Assembly: GCA_035504175.1 (NCBI GenBank)
Contig: DATJSJ010000217.1
Span: 1-19,373, forward strand
DNA from: DATJSJ01 sp035504175
GTDB taxonomy: Bacteria > Pseudomonadota > Alphaproteobacteria > Acetobacterales > Acetobacteraceae
Length of the DNA stretch: 19,373 nucleotides
Reading direction: 5' to 3'
In this document: piece by piece, positions 14,504-19,373 of the stretch
Layout: each line of letters begins with the position of its first letter
Numbering within the stretch: position 1 is the first letter of the stretch
Notes under the pieces: model-generated
Databases searched by the model: none
Seen by the model: the letters and a program-made list of their open reading frames with translations, nothing else
Told to the model about the DNA's origin: nothing
Translations under genes and position numbers: made by a program

Positions 14504-16324
14504 TCAGGCGGGCTCGAACACCGAGGCGCCCTGATCGGCGCGACCGACGCGGGCGCGGAAGCTGGCAAACAGCTCGCGCCCGACGCCGTGCTGGTTGCCC
14601 GCGAGATCCGCCGTCGCCATCTCGCGCGACAGCCATTCCTCCGCATCCAGCATCACCTCGAGCCGGCCTTCGACCGCGTCGATCCGCATCATGTCGCCGT
14701 CGCGCAGCCGGGCGATCGCGCCGCCCTCCGCCGCCTCGGGCGTCACATGGATCGCCGCCGGCACCTTGCCCGATGCACCGGAGAGCCGGCCGTCGGTGAC
14801 CAGCGCAACGCGCCGGCCGCGATCCTGCAGCGCGCCGAGCAGCGGCATCAGCTTATGCAGTTCCGGCATGCCGTTGGCGCGCGGTCCCTGGAAGCGCACC
14901 ACGGCGACGAAATCGCGGTCGAGCGCGCCCTCGCGGAAGGCGCGCTGCATCTCCTCCTGGCTGTGGAAGACGCGCGCCGGCGCCTCGATCACGTGCCGCT
15001 CCGACGCGACCGCCGAGGTCTTGATCACCGCGTGGCCGATATCGCCGGCCAGCACGCGCAACCCGCCGCTCGACTGGAACGGCGCCGCGGCGCCACGCAG
15101 CACCGCCGGATCGCCGCTCACGTCGACCGCCGGGCGCCAGGCAAGCGCGTCCCCGTCCAGCACCGGTTCCTGCCGGTAATCCGCGAGGCCGCGCCCCCAG
15201 ACCGTGGTGACGTCGCCGTGCAGCAATCCGGCGCCGAGCAGTTCGCGGATCAGATAGCCCATGCCGCCGGCGGCGTGGAAATGGTTCACGTCGGCCTTGC
15301 CGTTCGGATAGATGCGGCAGAGCAGCGGCGTGATCTCCGAAAGATCGGCGAAGTCGGTCCAGTCGAGCGCGATGCCGCCCGCCGCCGCCATCGCCACCAT
15401 GTGGATCGTCATGTTGGTCGAGCCGCCGGTCGCGTGCAGCCCGACGATGCCGTTGACGAAGGCGCGCTCGTCCAGCACGCGGCCGAGCGGCGTGTACTCG
15501 TTGCCGAGCGCCGTGATCGCCGCCGCCCGCCGCGCCGCCGCAACGGTCAGCGCGTCGCGCAACGGGGTGTTCGGATTGACGAAGGAGGATCCGGGCAGGT
15601 GCAGCCCCATGATCTCCATCAGCATCTGGTTGGTGTTGGCGGTGCCGTAGAAGGTGCAGGTGCCCGGCCCGTGATAGGCCTGCATCTCGGAGGCCAGCAG
15701 CGCGTCGCGCCCGACCTTGCCCTCCGCGTGCAACTGCCGGATGCGCGACTTCTCCTCGTTGGCGAGGCCGGAGATCATCGGTCCGGCGGGGACGAAGAGG
15801 CCGGGCAGGTGGCCGAAGGTCAGCGCGCCGATCACCAGGCCCGGCACGATCTTGTCGCAGACGCCGAGATAGAGCGCCGCGTCATAGGTCTGGTGCGACA
15901 AGGCCACCGCCGTCGCCAGCGCGATCACGTCGCGCGAGAACAGCGACAGCTCCATCCCGGTCTCGCCCTGGGTGACGCCGTCGCACATCGCCGGCACGCC
16001 GCCCGCGACCTGCGCCGTGGCGCCGGCCTCGCGCGCGGCGGCGCGGATCAGTTCGGGGAAGCGCTCGAAGGGCTGATGCGCCGAGAGCATGTCGTTATAG
16101 GCGGTGACGATGCCGATGTTCGGCGTCGGCGCGCCGGCCAGGCGGGACTTGTCGGTCTCGCCGCAGGCGGCGAAGGCATGCGCCTGGTTGGCGCAGCCGA
16201 GCCGGGTCCGCGGCGGCTTGCTCTCCGCCGCACGGTCGATGCGGTCGAGATAGCGCGCGCGCACGTCATGGCTGCGCCGGACGATGCGCTCCGTCACCTC
16301 GGCGAGGCGGGCATGGACGGCCAT
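14504..16324 (-). CDS. edd: Phosphogluconate dehydratase (Entner-Doudoroff)
   Basis: 606 residues from ATG 16324, chosen because GGGAGA lies 7 nt upstream and the length matches E. coli Edd (603); an in-frame GTG at 16351 would add nine residues and bury that ribosome site. It is an IlvD/Edd family enzyme. It converts 6-phosphogluconate to 2-keto-3-deoxy-6-phosphogluconate. Visible are CGETDKSR (54-61), NIGIVTAYNDMLSAHQP, Cys156 in GVCDKIVPG and Cys223 in GTCTFYGTANTNQ, which align with iron-sulphur cluster ligands, and the C-terminal family signature TDGRLSGASGKVPAA. The AYNDMLSAHQP and FYGTANTNQ features favour Edd over dihydroxy-acid dehydratase. No eda or zwf is in view, so the partners must lie elsewhere. 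Confidence 0.95.
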   Translation of the reverse strand: MAVHARLAEVTERIVRRSHDVRARYLDRIDRAAESKPPRTRLGCANQAHAFAACGETDKSRLAGAPTPNIGIVTAYNDMLSAHQPFERFPELIRAAAREAGATAQVAGGVPAMCDGVTQGETGMELSLFSRDVIALATAVALSHQTYDAALYLGVCDKIVPGLVIGALTFGHLPGLFVPAGPMISGLANEEKSRIRQLHAEGKVGRDALLASEMQAYHGPGTCTFYGTANTNQMLMEIMGLHLPGSSFVNPNTPLRDALTVAAARRAAAITALGNEYTPLGRVLDERAFVNGIVGLHATGGSTNMTIHMVAMAAAGGIALDWTDFADLSEITPLLCRIYPNGKADVNHFHAAGGMGYLIRELLGAGLLHGDVTTVWGRGLADYRQEPVLDGDALAWRPAVDVSGDPAVLRGAAAPFQSSGGLRVLAGDIGHAVIKTSAVASERHVIEAPARVFHSQEEMQRAFREGALDRDFVAVVRFQGPRANGMPELHKLMPLLGALQDRGRRVALVTDGRLSGASGKVPAAIHVTPEAAEGGAIARLRDGDMMRIDAVEGRLEVMLDAEEWLSREMATADLAGNQHGVGRELFASFRARVGRADQGASVFEPA

Positions 16325-16397
16325 GGCAGATCTCCCGATGCCGCTTTGCACAAAAGTGGTTTAGCAGCAGGCGGGCAGGACGCGAAATGGCTGGGCT

Positions 16398-16479
16398 CGG
16401 CGCCGGCCCGGCGCCGGCCACGAAGCCGCCGCCGGCGCGGCAGGCGCGACGCCGGGCCCGCGGCGAGCGCGGGGCCGGC
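16398..16479 (-). terminator. Hairpins between udp-glucose dehydrogenase gene and edd
   Basis: This 161-nt gap (16325-16485) holds two strong stems downstream of the dehydrogenase stop codon. One is GCCGG-G-CCCGCG with CGCGGG-G-CCGGC around GCGAG (16451-16479), 11 bp with one G-G mismatch. The other is a 9+1+9 palindrome at 16398-16416. Neither has a U-tract. The remaining A+T-richer part next to edd (around 16345-16365) is a probable promoter area without clear boxes. Confidence 0.4.
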
Positions 16480-16485
16480 CGGCGC

Positions 16486-17799
16486 TCAGGCGGCGGGCCG
16501 GCCGATCGCGTGATAGTCGAGTCCGGCCTGCCGCATTGCCGCCGGGTCGTAGACATTGCGCAGATCGACCACCACCCGGCCGCGCATGAGCTCCACCAGC
16601 TTCGCGGGGGCCAGGGCGCGGAACTCGTTCCACTCGGTGACCAGAACCAGCGCGTCGGCGCCGGTGAGCGCGTCGAGCCCGTCGCGGCAGTAGGTCACGG
16701 CCTCCGGCAGCAGCGGCCGCGCCGCCTGCATGCCTTCCGGGTCGAAGGCGCGGACGCGGGCGCCATCCTCCACGAGCCGGTGCACGATCGGCAGCGACGG
16801 CGAATCCCGCATGTCGTCGGTCTGCGGCTTGAAGGTGAGGCCGAGCACGGCGATCGTACGGCCGCGCACCGAGCCGCCGCAGGCGGCGATGATCCGTGCC
16901 GCCATGCCCGCCTTGCGGGAATCGTTGACCGACACGACGGTCTCGACCAGGCGCGACGGCGCGCCGGCATCCTGCGCGATGCGCATCAGGGCCAGCGTGT
17001 CCTTGGGGAAGCAGGAGCCGCCGAAGCCCGGGCCGGGATGCAGGAACTTGCGCCCGATGCGGCCGTCGAGGCCGATTCCGCGGGCGACGTCGTGCACATC
17101 GGCACCGACCTTCTCGCACAGATCCGCCATCTCGTTGACGAAAGTGATTTTCATCGCGAGGAACGAGTTGGCGGCGTATTTGATCAGCTCCGCGGTCTCC
17201 AGCCCGGTGAACACGATCGGCGTCTCGATCAGGTAGAGCGGGCGATACAGCGTGCGCATCACCTCCCGCGCATGCTCGGTCTCGGCGCCGATCACCACCC
17301 GGTCGGGACGCATGAAATCGCCGATCGCGCTGCCCTCGCGCAGGAATTCCGGGTTGGAGGCGACGTCGAAATCGAGATCGGGCCGCACTTCGCGCACGAT
17401 CTGGCCGATCCGCCGGCCGGTGCCGACCGGGACGGTCGACTTGGTCACGATCACGGTGCCGGGCGAGAGGTGGTGCGCGATCTGCTCCGCCGCGGCGAAG
17501 ACGTAGGAGAGATCGGCGTGGCCGTCGCCGCGGCGGGTCGGGGTGCCGACGGCGATGAACACCGCCGCCGCTTCGGGCACGGCCGCGGCGAGATCGTCAC
17601 CGAAGGCGAGCCGCCCGGCGGCGGCGTTGTCGGCGACCAGGCGGTCAAGCCCGGGCTCGAAGATCGGGATCTTTCCCTCGCGCAGCGCCGCGAGCTTCGC
17701 CGGATCGGTCTCCACCACCGAGACCTCGATGCCGAGATCGGCGAAGCAGGCCCCGGACACCAGGCCGACATAGCCGCCGCCAATCATTGCAATACGCAC
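16486..17799 (-). CDS. ugd: UDP-glucose 6-dehydrogenase
   Basis: 437 residues from GTG 17799. The start is fixed by GAGGAGG 7-8 nt upstream and because the NAD-binding fold begins at once (MRIAMIGGGYVGLVSG, with G7-G8-G9-x-x-G12). The enzyme oxidises UDP-glucose twice to UDP-glucuronate, feeding capsule, exopolysaccharide or LPS sugars. Further motifs are FIAVGTPT, TKSTVPVGTG (119-128), SNPEFLREG (148-156), the catalytic-region Lys in NSFLAMK (217), and the nucleophile Cys263 in PGFGGSCFPKD. The C-terminal UDP-binding domain has GLTFKPQTDDMRDSPS. Length and all catalytic residues are normal for the bacterial family. A 71-nt gap separates it from fliJ, and its function is unrelated to that neighbour. 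Confidence 0.96.
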   Translation of the reverse strand: MRIAMIGGGYVGLVSGACFADLGIEVSVVETDPAKLAALREGKIPIFEPGLDRLVADNAAAGRLAFGDDLAAAVPEAAAVFIAVGTPTRRGDGHADLSYVFAAAEQIAHHLSPGTVIVTKSTVPVGTGRRIGQIVREVRPDLDFDVASNPEFLREGSAIGDFMRPDRVVIGAETEHAREVMRTLYRPLYLIETPIVFTGLETAELIKYAANSFLAMKITFVNEMADLCEKVGADVHDVARGIGLDGRIGRKFLHPGPGFGGSCFPKDTLALMRIAQDAGAPSRLVETVVSVNDSRKAGMAARIIAACGGSVRGRTIAVLGLTFKPQTDDMRDSPSLPIVHRLVEDGARVRAFDPEGMQAARPLLPEAVTYCRDGLDALTGADALVLVTEWNEFRALAPAKLVELMRGRVVVDLRNVYDPAAMRQAGLDYHAIGRPAA

Positions 17800-17870
17800 G
17801 CTTTGCCTCCTCGCCGGCGGAGCGGCGATCTGCGGGCCGCACCGTTGGATTGCAGCTTACGGCGGGCGGT

Positions 17871-18308
17871 TCAGGATCGGGCGGAGATATGTCGGACCAG
17901 CGCCGCATCGTCCAGTTCGGACTGCGCCCGCCGCGCCGCTTCCTCGCGCGCCGCCGCTGCACGCCGCTCGCGCAACGTTTCGGCCACTTCCAGGGCCGAG
18001 CGGGCGCGCGCCAGACCCGCGCGCGCGAGCGCAGTGTCCGCCGCCGCGGCGCGATGCCGCGCCTCGGCGCGCAGCAGCCGCTGCCGTGCCTGCGGCAGCC
18101 AGGCAGCGAACGCCTCGACATCCGCATCCGTGGTCAGAAGCTGGCTCGCCGCGGTGGTCTCGTGGGCGATCGCCGCCTCCGCCTCCTGCACGTCCTGCAC
18201 CGCTTCGGTCTCGGTCGCCAGCGCCTCCGCCAGGCCCCGCCGCGCGGCATCGACCGCCATCTCGCGCAGCCGTACCACCGCGTCGAGCGGGTCGCGCTCC
18301 CGGCTCAT
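17871..18308 (-). CDS. fliJ: Flagellar export coiled-coil protein FliJ
   Basis: 145 residues from ATG 18308. The sequence is almost wholly Ala/Arg/Glu-rich with heptad-like spacing, opening DPLDAVVRLREMAVDAARRGLA, which fits the long antiparallel coiled coil of FliJ/YscO export proteins. It shows little family-specific sequence, so the identification leans on context: its ATG overlaps the fliI stop as ATGA, the standard fliI-fliJ arrangement. FliJ sits in the FliI hexamer at the flagellar type III export gate, linking ATP hydrolysis to export and escorting chaperones. Its usual length is 140-150 residues, which agrees. The downstream 71-nt gap shows no good terminator. Confidence 0.75.
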   Translation of the reverse strand: MSRERDPLDAVVRLREMAVDAARRGLAEALATETEAVQDVQEAEAAIAHETTAASQLLTTDADVEAFAAWLPQARQRLLRAEARHRAAAADTALARAGLARARSALEVAETLRERRAAAAREEAARRAQSELDDAALVRHISARS

Positions 18309-19373
18309 GGCGCGGCGCCGCCCTGCAGCGCTTCGCGCAGCGCGGCGAAGGTGCCCGAAAGGTCGGTCGTCTCGCCGCGCCCCTGGCGCAGCACCGCCTC
18401 GATGCGGGGCACCACCCGGATCGCCTCGTCCACCTTCGGATCGGTGCCCGGCGCGTAGGCACCGAGCCGCACCAGGTCCGCCATCTCGGCATGCACCGCC
18501 AGCACGGCGCGGGCGTGCCGGACCAGTTCCGTCTCGGCCGGGGTGAGGCAGCCCGGCACGGTGCGCGACAGCGAGCGCAGCACGTCCACCGCCGGGTAGC
18601 GACCGGCTTCGCCGATCCGCCGGTCCATCACCACGTGCCCGTCCAGGATGCCGCGCACCGCGTCCGCGACCGGCTCGTTGTGGTCGTCGCCCTCCACCAG
18701 CACAGTGAAGAAGGCGGTGATGTGCCCGGCGCTGCCGTCCGGGAGCAGAGGGCCCGGTCCGGCCCGCTCCAGCAGGCGCGGCAGCTCGGCGAACACGCTG
18801 GGCGGATAGCCGCGCGTCGCCGGCGGCTCGCCGACCGACAGGCCGATCTCGCGCAGCGCGGTGCAGAAACGGGTGACGCTGTCCATCAGGAGCAGCACGG
18901 ACTTGCCCTGGTCGCGGAAATGCTCGGCGACGGTCATGGCGGTGTAGGCGGCCTCCCGCCGCATCAGCGGCGAGCTGTCGGAGGTCGCGACCACGACGAC
19001 GGAGCGGGCCAGCCCCTCCGGGCCGAGATCGTCCTCGAGGAACTCGCGCACCTCGCGGCCGCGCTCGCCGACCAGGGCCAGCACGGCAACGTCGCATTGC
19101 GTATAGCGGGCGAGCATCGAGAGCAGCGTCGACTTGCCGACACCCGAGCCGGCGAACAGGCCGAGGCGCTGGCCCTGCCGGCAGGTGGCGAAGCCGTTCA
19201 GCACCCGCACGCCGAGATCAAGCCGCTCGCCGAGCCGGGCGCGCGTCGTCGCATCCGGCGGCGCGGCGCGCACCGGGCGCGGCTCAGAGCCGGGGGGCAA
19301 GGGGCCGCGCCCGTCCATCGGCCGGCCGACCGGATCGATCACGCGACCGAGCCAGCGATCGGAGACGGCGAGC
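18305..19373 (-). CDS. fliI: Flagellar export ATPase FliI (5' end outside window)
   Basis: About 355 codons are in view and the frame stays open to the window edge (SDRWLGR-VIDPVGRPMDG), so the GTG at 19342 is not the start. This is the F1-beta-like type III export ATPase. Counting from that GTG: Walker A GLFAGSGVGKST (61-72), GERGREV (92-98), Walker B LLLMDSVTR (150-158), and the REIGLSVGEPPATRGYPPSVF segment around 164-184, with GSAGHITAFFTVL and the catalytic-loop region GDDHNEPVAD. It separates chaperone-cargo complexes and energises export of rod, hook and filament subunits at the base of the flagellum. FliI is preferred over T3SS paralogues because fliJ follows and no injectisome gene is in view. 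Confidence 0.93.
   Translation of the reverse strand, partial: LAVSDRWLGRVIDPVGRPMDGRGPLPPGSEPRPVRAAPPDATTRARLGERLDLGVRVLNGFATCRQGQRLGLFAGSGVGKSTLLSMLARYTQCDVAVLALVGERGREVREFLEDDLGPEGLARSVVVVATSDSSPLMRREAAYTAMTVAEHFRDQGKSVLLLMDSVTRFCTALREIGLSVGEPPATRGYPPSVFAELPRLLERAGPGPLLPDGSAGHITAFFTVLVEGDDHNEPVADAVRGILDGHVVMDRRIGEAGRYPAVDVLRSLSRTVPGCLTPAETELVRHARAVLAVHAEMADLVRLGAYAPGTDPKVDEAIRVVPRIEAVLRQGRGETTDLSGTFAALREALQGGAAP

Noticed and set aside
16325..16351. GTG start for edd nine codons upstream
   Set aside because: The Shine-Dalgarno GGGAGA fits ATG 16324, and the resulting length matches characterised Edd.
14186..16513. Long plus-strand open frame opposite edd and the chemoreceptor
   Set aside because: It mirrors the codons of edd and the receptor; its product is Arg/Ala/His-rich and motif-free.
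17800..17870. Possible terminator between fliJ and ugd
   Set aside because: Only a 5-bp GCGGC/GCCGC stem is visible, with no U-tract.
16387..18546. Long plus-strand open frame opposite ugd, fliJ and fliI
   Set aside because: It crosses three genes and the gaps between them; its product is compositionally an antisense shadow.
18305..19373. Injectisome (type III secretion) ATPase instead of FliI
   Set aside because: It is followed by a FliJ-like gene with an ATGA overlap, and no injectisome genes are visible.

Overview
The window is strongly G+C rich throughout and reads as chromosomal DNA of a motile alphaproteobacterium, most likely Rhodospirillales/Acetobacteraceae-like. This rests on composition, the gene families present (Entner-Doudoroff dehydratase, FliI/FliJ, Cache-HAMP chemoreceptor, UDP-glucose dehydrogenase) and the G/C-rich inverted intergenic element between two convergent genes. 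The taxonomic call is an inference. I see no tRNA, rRNA, CRISPR array, insertion sequence, phage gene or recognisable defence system.

Layout. (1) 3-2096 (+): 3' part of a large Gly/Tyr-rich presumed envelope protein with three GxWF/GPW modules and a strict 16-residue repeat. It converges on and overlaps a DUF4214-methyltransferase gene (2072-3190, -). (2) 3435-8330 (+): a ribose-type sugar uptake cluster, with a periplasmic binding protein, a double-NBD ATPase, one permease, a translationally coupled DgoR/FadR-type GntR regulator and a Nudix hydrolase 4 nt further on. A GntR/FadR-like palindrome lies upstream of the first gene. (3) 8336-9316 (-): a secreted lytic transglycosylase, divergent from a CBS-domain ClC anion channel/transporter (9433-11295, +). 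(4) 11296-11478: convergent gap holding two inverted copies of a hairpin-rich element. (5) 11479-17799 (-): mandelate-racemase-type enolase-superfamily enzyme, chemoreceptor, phosphogluconate dehydratase (Edd) and UDP-glucose 6-dehydrogenase, each separated by a gap and probably not one operon. (6) 17871-19373 (-): fliJ and fliI (fliI cut by the window end), overlapping by ATGA.

How they fit together. The sugar ABC cluster, the DgoR-like regulator, the sugar-acid-type enolase and Edd suggest a lifestyle using sugars and sugar acids through the Entner-Doudoroff route, though the transported sugar and the enolase substrate cannot be read from sequence alone. The chemoreceptor and FliI/FliJ point to flagellar motility. 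The most unusual items are the 16-residue repeat protein, the ClC with His and Leu at two positions that are Ser and Glu in the E. coli exchanger, the KxR enolase, and the inverted intergenic element. Nothing seen amounts to a clear undescribed multi-gene system.
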